A stretch of 12,230 nucleotides of DNA from Prosthecobacter sp. (GTDB lineage: Bacteria; Verrucomicrobiota; Verrucomicrobiia; Verrucomicrobiales; Verrucomicrobiaceae). Each line of letters begins with the position of its first letter. Position 1 is the stretch's first letter. The notes below the pieces were generated by a model. The model saw only the letters and a program-made list of their open reading frames with translations, was not told the origin of the DNA and ran no database searches. Below are positions 7,301 through 12,227 of the stretch, one piece after another. Location of the stretch: assembly GCA_025869455.1 (NCBI GenBank), contig JAOZVT010000417.1:1-12230 (forward strand), given 5' to 3'. A program made the translations under genes and the position numbers.

Positions 7301-10180
7301 CCAGCGATACTGCGGGTTAGCTCCGCCGCTGCTTTGGGCGGTGAAATTGACACTGACACCGACCAAGACCGCACTGGTGGTGATGGGTTGTAGCGCCAGT
7401 GTATCATTGACGGTCCAGTTAAAGCTGACGCTCGTGGGAGTGGTGTTGCCATCGGTCACCGTCACCGTGGTGGTGAAGTTGCCTGCGGCTGTGGGTGTGC
7501 CCGTGATGACTCCCGAAGTCGGACTGATGGTTAGGCCAGTGGGCAATCCTGTGGCGCTGAAGCTGAGGGAATCTTCATTCACATCTGTACTGATGATGGG
7601 CAGATTGACTGCTACACTTTTGACACTGGTTTGCGCTCCCGGATTGGTGAGCACCGGGGCGGTGGGTAGGGCAAAGGCATTGCTAAAGAAGCTCCAGCTT
7701 AGCACTTCATGCGTGTTGGTGCTGCCGCCTGTGGCACCACTGAATCCGACCCAGGCGTTCGGGCCTGTCAGGGCGGGTAGGTCGATGCCTGTTTGTGTCA
7801 GTACTGGGGTGGTGGGGCGTGTGGTGACCACTCCTTGGGCCAGATAAATGCGCAGCGTATTGGTAGGGCCGTCATATTCTAACCACAGGGTGTGACTGGC
7901 CCCATTTTCCAAGTCAAAGCCAGGTGTGTAAGTGCTGAGATGCGGAGAGGTTAGGCCGTGTGTGATGATGCCAATGTGATTGGCATTGGGGTCGCCGCCG
8001 CCCGCATAAGTATCCAGCTCAATGGCGAGGCTAGCCAGGATGCCTTCATAGCCTAAGCCGCCACCTAGATTCCCTAACGAGGTGAGATCATCATTTTGCA
8101 GCATGAAGGTCATGCCATCGGCCCCATCGCCAGAACCATTCATGCGGAAAACAAAACGAGTGGTGAAGGACGTGCCGTCTGAGATGGGGATGGGAGTTTT
8201 GACAAAGGCCGTGCCTGCTAGGCTGGACCCATTCGGCGTCAGTTGTAGCACACTGCCGTTAAAGCTGGCATTGCCATTGAGCTGGAAGTTACCACTGCTG
8301 CCCGTGAAGTTGGCGTAATCGTAGCTGACATTGGCAGGTGTGATGGTCCAGGTGAAGGTGGTGCTGGCGCTGGTGATGCCATCGGTCACCGTGATCTTTG
8401 TGTCATAGGTGCCGATGGTGGTGGGCGCGCCGCTGATAACTCCTGTGCTGCTTTGCAAAGTTAGGCCAGGGGGCAGGGAAGTGGCGCTGTAGGTCACGAG
8501 GCCACTGCCGGGTGCTACGCCATAAACGGCTAACGATGCGTTTGCATTGACGGCGGTGAATTGTGGCCCTGGATCGGCGATGGAAACAGTGGTGGCGGGG
8601 TCCACCTGAATGATCTTCGACTCTGAATAGACATCATTGGCATCCAGGCCAAAGAGCATCCAGTAGCCGGGGGTCATGACATTGATATTGGCATGTCCCG
8701 TGATGGCGTAAATGCCGGGGGAGGTTTCGGTGAAGGGCAGGCTGAGGTAACGCAGATCCGTATTGGCGGAGTGCGTTTGGGAAGACATCTTGATGAAGCT
8801 GAACTTCTTCAAACCTGCCGTTGCCCGGACGGTGAAGACCGTGCCATTGCCGATATAGGTGGGTGCCTGCTGGATGACCGGGCGCACGGCAGCAGAGCCA
8901 TCTGCCGCGAAGAGGGATGGTGGTGTGTAAAGCTGGCCGTCGCGATGGTCTGCGCTGTTGCCCGATAAACCACCGCCACCCGACCAGACGCGTCCGTCTG
9001 GCAGCAGCAGCGCTAGGGAGTGGTAGTTACGCGGGACACTCATGTCTGTGACTTCGCGCCACAGCCCTGTTTTAGGATTCCAGATTTCTGGGGAAAGAAT
9101 GCTGCCTGTGTCATTGAACTTCAGGCCGGATGAATTTCCCCCGACGGCCATGACCTCGCCCGTGGGCAGGATGACGGAGTTCACAAATTGCCGCACATAC
9201 TTCATGGAGGCTGTTGGCGTGACCACGGGTGTGCCGCTGCGGATGTCGATAGTGTAGGCCAGATTTGTGCTGGTGCCCGTGGAGCTGTCGCTCGGATTAT
9301 TATTCGTGTTGGCAGAGCCGCCAGCGACCAGAATGCGACCTTCATCATACATGGCAAAGCAGCCTTCTTTAGGATATTGCACGCCGGGAACATTCACACC
9401 ACTGTACGTTAGGCTGCCGGTGCCGCTGGTGGTGAGCCAGTTCATCTGCCGTGTCGGACCGCCATGAAAAAGGCGTCCGTCTGGAGCGACTAAAACCATG
9501 GGGTGCCAGCGTGTGACATAGCCGGGTTGGCTAACCACGGTTGCCCAATTGATGCCGGAGAGTCGGCTCCAGCCATTGGCTGCCGTCCAGCGTTCAGCGG
9601 TATTGGTGCCGCCGTCTCCGGTGACGGTGAAGATGCTGCCATCCGTCAGTGCCACACTGGTATTGTACCAGCGGCCATCATTCATGTTAGGCAGCGCAGA
9701 CCATTGATTGGTGCGCCAGTCAAAGACACTGCTCAGGCGGGTGGTATTGCGTCCGCCATTCACCACCACGCGACCATCCGGCAGCATGGAAACGCCTCCG
9801 CAGAACATGTCGTGACGGCTGTTATTGATCTCAGTGAAGATGCCCGTGGCGGGATTCCAAACTGCGGCATACGTGAACTCGGCACCGACGGGGAAGGTGG
9901 TGCGTTGATTGGAAGCAAAGGTCAGCAGACGGCCATCCGGCAGCGTGGCTGCGGTCACGGGAATGTGGGGTGTCCAACTGATGACGGAACCCCAAAGACC
10001 GACTTTGTTACGATCCGTGGCCGCTGGTGCAGGGCCTGTTTCCACGATGAAAGCGGGGGCCAGCATCTGGGCTTCAGCAGAAAGTTGATCCGACAATCCA
10101 TGATCGTCAGCGGCAAAGGCTAGGCCGCTCATGAGCAGCCAGAACAGGCCTAATAAACTAAGCTGAAAAAATCTCGTCAT
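1319..10180 (-). CDS. Giant secreted protein: galactose-oxidase-like copper radical oxidase fused to diheme peroxidase and carbohydrate-binding modules
   Basis: The product has 2953 residues. A Sec signal peptide (1-23, cleavage after 'AFA') exports it. Domains in order: AA5 galactose-oxidase-like kelch propeller with its C-terminal E-set (about 55-527); putative-Ig (531-614); L-type-lectin-like (618-838); putative-Ig (842-925); PKD with 'WDFGDG' (928-1010); YVTN propeller (1031-1360); diheme cytochrome c peroxidase domain (1383-1630, CAGCH and CASCH); three Ig-like plus concanavalin-like modules (1638-2497); Gly/Ser linker and Asp-rich segment (2502-2544); TIGR02597-like C-terminus (about 2640-2945). 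The ATG start overlaps the stop of the upstream MbnP-MbnH gene by 4 nt, which implies translational coupling and a shared job. By family knowledge the AA5 domain oxidises an alcohol or aldehyde with O2 and releases H2O2; the substrate is not evident. The frame is intact with no frameshift. Galactose oxidases are usually about 650 residues, so most of this protein is extra modules. Confidence 0.9.
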   Translation of the reverse strand: MTRFFQLSLLGLFWLLMSGLAFAADDHGLSDQLSAEAQMLAPAFIVETGPAPAATDRNKVGLWGSVISWTPHIPVTAATLPDGRLLTFASNQRTTFPVGAEFTYAAVWNPATGIFTEINNSRHDMFCGGVSMLPDGRVVVNGGRNTTRLSSVFDWRTNQWSALPNMNDGRWYNTSVALTDGSIFTVTGDGGTNTAERWTAANGWSRLSGINWATVVSQPGYVTRWHPMVLVAPDGRLFHGGPTRQMNWLTTSGTGSLTYSGVNVPGVQYPKEGCFAMYDEGRILVAGGSANTNNNPSDSSTGTSTNLAYTIDIRSGTPVVTPTASMKYVRQFVNSVILPTGEVMAVGGNSSGLKFNDTGSILSPEIWNPKTGLWREVTDMSVPRNYHSLALLLPDGRVWSGGGGLSGNSADHRDGQLYTPPSLFAADGSAAVRPVIQQAPTYIGNGTVFTVRATAGLKKFSFIKMSSQTHSANTDLRYLSLPFTETSPGIYAITGHANINVMTPGYWMLFGLDANDVYSESKIIQVDPATTVSIADPGPQFTAVNANASLAVYGVAPGSGLVTYSATSLPPGLTLQSSTGVISGAPTTIGTYDTKITVTDGITSASTTFTWTITPANVSYDYANFTGSSGNFQLNGNASFNGSVLQLTPNGSSLAGTAFVKTPIPISDGTSFTTRFVFRMNGSGDGADGMTFMLQNDDLTSLGNLGGGLGYEGILASLAIELDTYAGGGDPNANHIGIITHGLTSPHLSTYTPGFDLENGASHTLWLEYDGPTNTLRIYLAQGVVTTRPTTPVLTQTGIDLPALTGPNAWVGFSGATGGSTNTHEVLSWSFFSNAFALPTAPVLTNPGAQTSVKSVAVNLPIISTDVNEDSLSFSATGLPTGLTISPTSGVITGTPTAAGNFTTTVTVTDGNTTPTSVSFNWTVNDTLALQPITTSAVLVGVSVNFTAQSSGGANPQYRWDFGDGSPVTAYSSTALVLHPYAAAGRYLVTLTAKDSTGTTTSTSAYQIIHPALTAKKPARSSSIVFQTPTTGNARVWVVNPDSDSVTVLDAVTRAKLAETTVGTAPHSVAVAPDGRVWVTNTQSASLSILNSSTFAVAATVPLPAGSRPFGIAFDPNGTAAYVALEGTGQILKLNVTTGATISSQNAGQHARHVSINADGTRVYVSRFITPPVPGESTATPDPTGRGGEVVVLNASTMALEKTIILQSSLEEDTPTSARGIPNYLGATALSPDGLFAWVPSKQDNIERGTLRNGVGLNHDQTLRAIASRINLTTQAEDYAGRVDFDNAGIPSAAAFDPWGGYLFVTLESSRSVAIVDARSQEELMRFSVGRAPQGLAVSPDGRTLFVQNFMDRTVTVHDISKVITGGTQLPTTTGTVSTVTTEKLTPQVLLGKQLFYDGLDVRVALQEYISCAGCHNDGGHDGRTWDITGFGEGLRNTITLRGHGNHGILHWTGNFDEVQDFEGQIRDLAGGTGLLTDAQFNSGTHSKPLGDPKAGLSSDLDALAAYVKSLTTEPRSPNRNTDGSLTTAAIEGEKIFRSQNCASCHSGASFSNSALNVFSDIGTIKPSSGKRLNGALTGFNVPTLRGLWATAPYLHDGSAATLADAVRAHNGVTLNDTSLGQLVAYLQQIDDAPATAPLPVTATLATTAAATVNEPFVVTATFSHPVTGFILSDITVTGGSASALTGSGTNYSFTITPTANVAISLTADVAQDVSGVGNLASNALTRSFEVPVPVLLGQDIGDLILSGSTTHDAASGLYTLVSSGRDIYFDADGFQYAKVVLNGDGEIRARVRSFDNTNPWAKAGVMIREDLTAGSRHATAFITPPTANNGFGMVWRPTANAATNYAQGPALNTAPNNWVRLVRVGNVLTGYASANGTAWTQISSQTLTGLPSQLYIGLAATSGQTDVSGTATFDQVQITGTQTVVAPDVTLSAASTLETGPFNVQAKFTQPVTGVTLSDFVVTNATPSNLTGSSANYSLTLTPTAPGAVTVKLPAAIAQNAASASNTASNTLSVTYAPAVLVSLQGQDVGSVEVTGSTTFNADVYTLKGAGEDIYFSQDGFQYALTQLNGDGEIRARVTSQTNQNPWAKAGVMFRESLTGGARHAMMFTTPTGAGNGFGMVWRPTANAATEYAAGPALNTTPNNWVRLVRSGNVLTAYASANGTAWTTVNSVTLSGLPANLYVGLALTSGSRTQLSTATFDNVQIVGAQSAVAPTVTLTSASAIESGAFTMQAQFSQNVSGLTLSDFVVSNGTASNLAGSGNSYSLTITPTVAGNVSVSLPAGAAQNSGAVQSLISNTLLVNYIPPVITSLQGHDIGNGLVAGSTSYVDASSTYTLKGSGEDIFFAADGLHYAATQLVGDGEIRARVTSQTNQNPWGKAGVMFRESLTAGARHATMFTTPMSAGNGFGFVWRSAANATTNYAGGPALNTTPNNWVRLVRAGETFSAYASANGTSWTPVSVVTLSGMPNTLYVGLALTSSQATELGTATFDNVTIVGTPPASSGGSSGSGSTVNPPDNGLGSSNAQDRDFDGDDVNDLIEYALNREEAYDGGWWLTTTNEGRVDAHLVHPHSISDVSFSLESSTDLLTWKSLALAPTSADLGNGEEQLTWSGISHLTGQSLQRGIVRLRVTHNSGITAASTPQCWQQYALNPGSQTIGVSWVNAPLYAGFVSTLNSADTVTVQGQILAPYTAHAACYLEVRDGSQAGQRYDILSISGNVVTLDLTSANTTLPNLPSDIAGARVVIRPHVTLNQLFDKAKLQGSVSSVQADQVLFFDESVWQTHWLELSATRHEWRPLGDLNAASSDDKIIPPGTGVMVKISTQPVTYTLTGHVRMSAFVRSLDQTHNLLALPWPVDSTPQQLQFAATHGFTAGSSTANADQLQLWGGDQSPASASYIIYWLRQGTSTGTWIPKDDAGSAGINETLLLPAHRCFFLKVQPRSGLSQWQMPPVQP
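1346..2263 (-). other. TIGR02597-like C-terminal region
   Basis: Residues about 2640-2945 show the pattern remembered for the TIGR02597 family of Verrucomicrobiota: an opening 'SQTIGVSW', 'Y.EVRDGSQAGQRYDI', 'VTLDL', 'VVIRPHVTLNQLF', 'DQVLFFDES' and a second half repeating 'ADQLQLW' and 'SYIIYWLRQG..GTW'. The role of that family is unknown. Its place at the end of a giant exported protein would suit surface retention or secretion. The assignment is from memory of the pattern and was not searched. Confidence 0.55.
2549..2602 (-). other. Asp-rich calcium-type segment after a Gly/Ser linker
   Basis: Residues 2527-2544 read 'DRDFDGDDVNDLIEYALN', preceded by a Gly/Ser-rich linker at 2502-2513. 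The D-x-D-x-D-G-D spacing resembles thrombospondin type 3 or EF-hand-like calcium loops that often precede the C-terminal part of large verrucomicrobial secreted proteins. It marks the border between the binding modules and the terminal region. Confidence 0.6.
2690..5269 (-). repeat. Three tandem Ig-like plus concanavalin-like modules, period about 288 residues
   Basis: Residues 1638-2497 hold three copies of a two-domain unit. Each has a bacterial Ig-like domain with 'SDFVVTN.T.SNLTGS' and 'LTPTA' strands, then a DUF1349/laminin-G-like domain with 'GDGEIRARV', 'NPWAKAGVM.RE.LT', 'PNNWVRLVR' and 'TATFD.V.I.G'. The matching aspartate of the second domain is at 1740, 2029 and 2316, so the DNA period is about 861-867 nt. 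Copies 2 and 3 are much closer to each other than to copy 1, for example in sharing 'RARVTSQTNQNPW', which points to a later duplication. The same DNA words, such as CACCCAGTTGTTAGGCG, recur near 2873, 3740 and 4601. These modules are probably carbohydrate-binding or spacer units. Confidence 0.88.
5291..6034 (-). other. Diheme cytochrome c peroxidase domain (CCP/MauG superfamily)
   Basis: Residues 1383-1630 begin with 'LLGKQLFYD' and carry two c-heme sites: C1412-A-G-C-H1416 (5933-5947) and C1542-A-S-C-H1546 (5543-5557). 'TLRGLWATAPYLHDGSAATL' is the usual segment before the last helix. Two departures from standard peroxidases are visible. The 'WDGR' motif near the interheme Trp is replaced by 'HWTGNFDE'. 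The position that gives Met in classical CCPs or Tyr in MauG aligns with H1610. Heme chemistry is expected outside the cytoplasm. The domain could reduce the H2O2 made by the oxidase domain or exchange electrons with it. Confidence 0.85.
6101..7090 (-). other. YVTN-type beta-propeller domain
   Basis: Residues 1031-1360 contain repeats of the form 'VWVVNPDSDSVTVLD', 'PHSVAVAPDGRVWVTN' and 'PQGLAVSPDGRTLFVQN', typical of YVTN/NHL-like propellers. The domain runs directly into the diheme peroxidase. Propeller-plus-peroxidase pairing is familiar in large secreted proteins, so these two units probably arrived together and were joined to the oxidase. Confidence 0.85.
7667..8329 (-). other. L-type-lectin-like domain
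   Basis: Residues 618-838 look like a legume-lectin (concanavalin-type) fold: 'GADGMTFMLQND', a glycine-rich 'GGGLGYEG' turn, then 'IELDTY' followed by 'DPNANHIGI'. In this family the acidic E-x-D pair (E721, D723) with the following Asp, Asn and His bind calcium and manganese next to the sugar pocket. It lies between two putative-Ig domains and probably helps bind glycan. The ligand cannot be read from the sequence. Confidence 0.75.
8600..10018 (-). other. AA5 copper radical oxidase domain with complete copper site
   Basis: Residues 55-527 of the giant protein form a kelch-type propeller with repeated 'LPDGR' strands, followed by the galactose-oxidase E-set domain ending in 'PGYWMLF'. Compared from memory with Fusarium galactose oxidase, every copper-site residue is present: C127 in 'HDMFCGG' (Cys228), Y172 in 'RWYNTS' (Tyr272, the Cys-Tyr partner), Y386-H387 in 'NYHSLALLLPDGRV' (Tyr495-His496) and H470 in 'THSANTD' (His581). 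The residue that should stack on the Cys-Tyr cofactor, Trp290 in the fungal enzyme, aligns with G190. The domain is therefore predicted to be an active copper radical oxidase with altered substrate preference or radical stability. Confidence 0.88.
10177..10180 (-). promoter_or_regulatory. ATGA stop-start overlap
   Basis: On the minus strand the TGA stop of the MbnP-MbnH gene and the ATG of the giant oxidase gene share the four bases ATGA. No clear Shine-Dalgarno sequence precedes the second ATG, so translation by re-initiation or coupling is likely. This is the strongest evidence that the two genes form one operon. Confidence 0.9.
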
Positions 10181-11931
10181 GGTTGTTTCGCGATCTGGGG
10201 CTTGTCCGTGGCGGAAATGAAGGTTTCGTCCGTAAGCGTTTTGAGAAAGGCTACCAGCGCGTGCTTTTCCTCGGCGGTGAGTTGCAGGCCAGCTTCGGGG
10301 TGTTTGGCTAGATTCGGGTCCAGGGTGGCGCTGCGTTTCACCCCGCTGCTGTAGTGTTCCACCACTTCCTCCAGCGTGGCGAAGCGGCCATCGTGCATGT
10401 AAGGGGCCGTGGCTGCGATGTTGCGCAGGCTGGGGGTTTTGAACTTGCCTTTATCCGTCTCTTTGCCTGTGACGAGCATGCGCCCCAGATCTTCGGGGGA
10501 AAGGGCTAGGCCGTTGTTTTTGAACTGATGATCAGTAAAAAGCGTGCCGCCGTGGCAGTGAAAGCAGTCGGCTCCACGCAACCCACGTGCAGGGTCAAAT
10601 TCGGTGACGAAGAGTTGCAGGCCGCGTTTTTCTTCCTCGGTCATTTGGGCGACTTTGCGCACGGTTTGATCAAAGCGGGATTCCTGAGAGATGAGCGTTA
10701 ACAAATATTGCTCCAAGGCTTTGGCCATCAAGTCAGGGGTGATTTCGCGACTGCCAAAGGCCTGTTCGAATTGAGCCTTGGTGTCGCTGATTTTTTCCAC
10801 GACACGCTCCAGTTTTTCATTCATTTCATGGGCATCCTGAATGGGCATGAGCACCTGCTGACGCAGGCTGGCGGCACGGCCATCCCAGAAGAAGGATTGG
10901 CTCCAGGCTAGGTTAAAAAGCGGCATGGCTTGGCGTGTGCCCTTTTGCCCTTCGGCCCCTAGGCTGACGGTGCGTGCATCGCTAAAGGCGAGGTTCCGCT
11001 CATGGCAGCTGGCGCAGGATTGGCTGTTGTTGATGGAGAGGCGCTTGTCATGAAACAGCATCTCGCCCAGGGCCACGCCTTCCTGTGTCAGCGGGTTGTC
11101 GGCTGGCAGGGTGACTTGGGGGAAACGCTGCGTGATGGCCAGGGGATAAGCGTGGGTTCCTGGGGGGAGATTGGCAGCGGCGGTCGTTGTCTTTTCGGAG
11201 GCCTGATAGAGATCGTAACGGACGGAACGCAGCGCGAAGGCGGCTGCGATGTTTTGTTTCAGCTTCGGCAGCAGGGGATCTCCTTCACGTGAGTGGGTGG
11301 AGGTTGCATCTTTGGTTAGGTCAATGTTTTGAAACAGGCGTGAGGCATCCAGATTCAGGGTCAGCGTGATTGGGCCACCGCCTTGAAACTCCACAGGTAC
11401 TTCCACGTGCACGGCGTTCGGTGCTTGCGCCAAGTGATAGGAAAAGCCATCCAGTTTTCCCGCTTGGTTCTGCCAGCGGCCTTCCAGGGCCATGAAGACA
11501 TAACCACCCTGCCAGCCCCAGTGCAGACCACACACATTCGGATTCAGCGCATGGTCAGCGGGCAGTCGATTTGGGTCGGCTTCATTCTGCTGGGCAGACA
11601 AACCGACATCAAAACGAATGGCAGTGAATTTTCCCGAAGGCACACCATCGGCTCTGGTCTTCAGCCTGCCTTTTTCCAGGCTGTAAAAGGCGGACCAATC
11701 TTCAGACTCCAACCAGCTGCCATCTGTCCGCTGGAGAGCCAGGGACGAGAGTAAAAAGTCCAGGCGTTCGATGTTCACCGCCGCTGGGCCGCGTGCGGAG
11801 AGGGGTTGCTGCTGCCACATGGGCAGAATTTCTAGATCTAAAACTTGCCCGCTCGCGGACACCAGCCCCATCCAGCCCAACCCGAGAAGGAGGAAACACA
11901 GTCTTCTTAGTGTTGGGGGATTTTTAACCAC
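10177..11931 (-). CDS. MbnP-like copper-binding domain fused to MbnH/MauG-like diheme peroxidase
   Basis: The 584-residue product has a Sec-type signal peptide (1 to about 26, 'LCFLLLGLGWMGLVSA'). Residues about 29-215 look like the MbnP domain: an early Leu-rich strand, 'DHALNP' and 'GLHWGWQGGYVFMALEGRW' (135-153), the family hallmark W-x-W-x-x-G-Y-x-F-x-x-x-E-G. Residues about 265-570 form a diheme peroxidase with C306-A-S-C-H310 (11002-11016), 'FFWDGRAASL' (interheme Trp W349), C456-F-H-C-H460 (10552-10566) and 'APYMHDGRFATLEEVVEHY'; Y527 sits where MauG has its Tyr heme ligand. In the known pair, MbnH oxidises a Trp of MbnP to kynurenine and so creates a copper site; here both partners share one chain. 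The start is GTG, the first start codon after an in-frame TGA; no Shine-Dalgarno is visible. Only one Cys (C134) lies in the mature MbnP part, unlike four-Cys members. Confidence 0.85.
   Translation of the reverse strand: MVKNPPTLRRLCFLLLGLGWMGLVSASGQVLDLEILPMWQQQPLSARGPAAVNIERLDFLLSSLALQRTDGSWLESEDWSAFYSLEKGRLKTRADGVPSGKFTAIRFDVGLSAQQNEADPNRLPADHALNPNVCGLHWGWQGGYVFMALEGRWQNQAGKLDGFSYHLAQAPNAVHVEVPVEFQGGGPITLTLNLDASRLFQNIDLTKDATSTHSREGDPLLPKLKQNIAAAFALRSVRYDLYQASEKTTTAAANLPPGTHAYPLAITQRFPQVTLPADNPLTQEGVALGEMLFHDKRLSINNSQSCASCHERNLAFSDARTVSLGAEGQKGTRQAMPLFNLAWSQSFFWDGRAASLRQQVLMPIQDAHEMNEKLERVVEKISDTKAQFEQAFGSREITPDLMAKALEQYLLTLISQESRFDQTVRKVAQMTEEEKRGLQLFVTEFDPARGLRGADCFHCHGGTLFTDHQFKNNGLALSPEDLGRMLVTGKETDKGKFKTPSLRNIAATAPYMHDGRFATLEEVVEHYSSGVKRSATLDPNLAKHPEAGLQLTAEEKHALVAFLKTLTDETFISATDKPQIAKQP
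11287..11847 (-). other. MbnP-like domain
   Basis: Residues 29-215 of the fusion protein. The tryptophans W138 and W140 in the hallmark motif are the most obvious candidates for oxidation to kynurenine, but which Trp is modified cannot be decided from sequence. H137 inside the motif is a possible metal ligand. The domain is N-terminal, with a linker of about 50 residues before the peroxidase begins. Confidence 0.75.
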
Positions 11932-11942
11932 TGAGTCTCAGA

Positions 11943-11960
11943 ATTGATAACGAAATCAAT
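11943..11960. repeat. Inverted repeat ATTGAT-N6-ATCAAT
   Basis: Six-base arms match perfectly around the spacer AACGAA, starting 12 nt upstream of the GTG start on the minus strand. A protein bound here, or a hairpin in the mRNA, would sit over the ribosome-binding region. Confidence 0.4.
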
Positions 11961-11988
11961 AATGAAACCAACAGTCGTGAATTCCATA

Positions 11989-12007
11989 AGTAAATTGTAA
12001 ATTTACT
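11989..12007. repeat. Inverted repeat AGTAAAT-N5-ATTTACT
   Basis: Seven-base arms match perfectly around the spacer TGTAA. The same stretch can also be read as a tandem GTAAATT GTAAATT direct repeat. The AT-rich dyad with a short spacer is typical of a dimeric regulator site; as RNA it would be a weak hairpin. Confidence 0.5.
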
Positions 12008-12027
12008 GCAAAACGAGCGGGTTTTGC
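12008..12027. repeat. Inverted repeat GCAAAAC-N6-GTTTTGC
   Basis: Seven-base arms match perfectly around the spacer GAGCGG. The repeat directly abuts the next inverted repeat with no base between. It lies in the predicted leader between the TATAAT and the GTG start, so it may be a protein operator or a leader hairpin. Confidence 0.5.
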
Positions 12028-12066
12028 CTCTGGTTTAGTGGGGGTTTGGTGTGATTTATTGTGGAA

Positions 12067-12072
12067 ATTATA
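12067..12072 (-). promoter_or_regulatory. Candidate -10 box of the minus-strand operon
   Basis: The minus strand reads a perfect TATAAT here. No good TTGACA lies at 16-18 nt upstream (AAACAG at 17 nt). If used, the transcript would start near 12060 and have a leader of about 130 nt before the GTG at 11931, containing the three inverted repeats below. Confidence 0.4.
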
Positions 12073-12122
12073 ACCATAACCCCAGCGACCTGTTTTGTGC
12101 TACGAGAACTCCGTCAGAGAAA

Positions 12123-12153
12123 TGAGGCTGAGACTGTCAGTTGAGGCTGACAG
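12123..12153. repeat. Direct repeat TGAGGCTGA (x2) with embedded hairpin
   Basis: TGAGGCTGA occurs at 12123-12131 and 12142-12150, 19 nt apart. Overlapping it, CTGTCAG (12134-12140) and CTGACAG (12147-12153) form a perfect 7-bp inverted repeat with a 6-nt loop. It lies upstream of the candidate -10 box and could be an activator site or part of the adjacent repeat element. Confidence 0.4.
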
Positions 12154-12182
12154 AGGTGGCAGGGCAAAATCTGGAGAGGGAA

Positions 12183-12227
12183 GGGAGCGGACGGTGTCGA
12201 CGAGACGTCGGCGCTCCCCGTACGGAG
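12183..12227. repeat. GC-rich palindromic element at the window edge
   Basis: GGGAGCG (12183-12189) pairs with CGCTCCC (12212-12218). Inside lies CGACG-AGA-CGTCG (12198-12210), and just outside CTCC-CCGTAC-GGAG (12214-12227). The nested short GC-rich palindromes look like an interspersed intergenic repeat of the REP type, cut by the window end. A terminator for a leftward gene beyond the window is an alternative, with only a modest T/C-rich run following. Confidence 0.4.

Noticed and set aside
9503..10123. 206-residue open frame on the plus strand
   Set aside because: It is antisense to the galactose-oxidase kelch domain, whose catalytic motifs are intact on the minus strand.
1319..10180. 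Giant gene as two or more genes wrongly merged
   Set aside because: The frame is continuous from a signal peptide to the stop with no internal second signal peptide, and the domain linkers are in frame throughout, so a real single fusion is the simpler reading.
11850..11931. Twin-arginine (Tat) or lipoprotein signal at the start of the MbnP-MbnH protein
   Set aside because: The 'LRRLCFLL' stretch has two arginines but not the Tat consensus around them, and the Cys precedes the hydrophobic core, so there is no lipobox. c-type heme proteins are normally exported unfolded by Sec.
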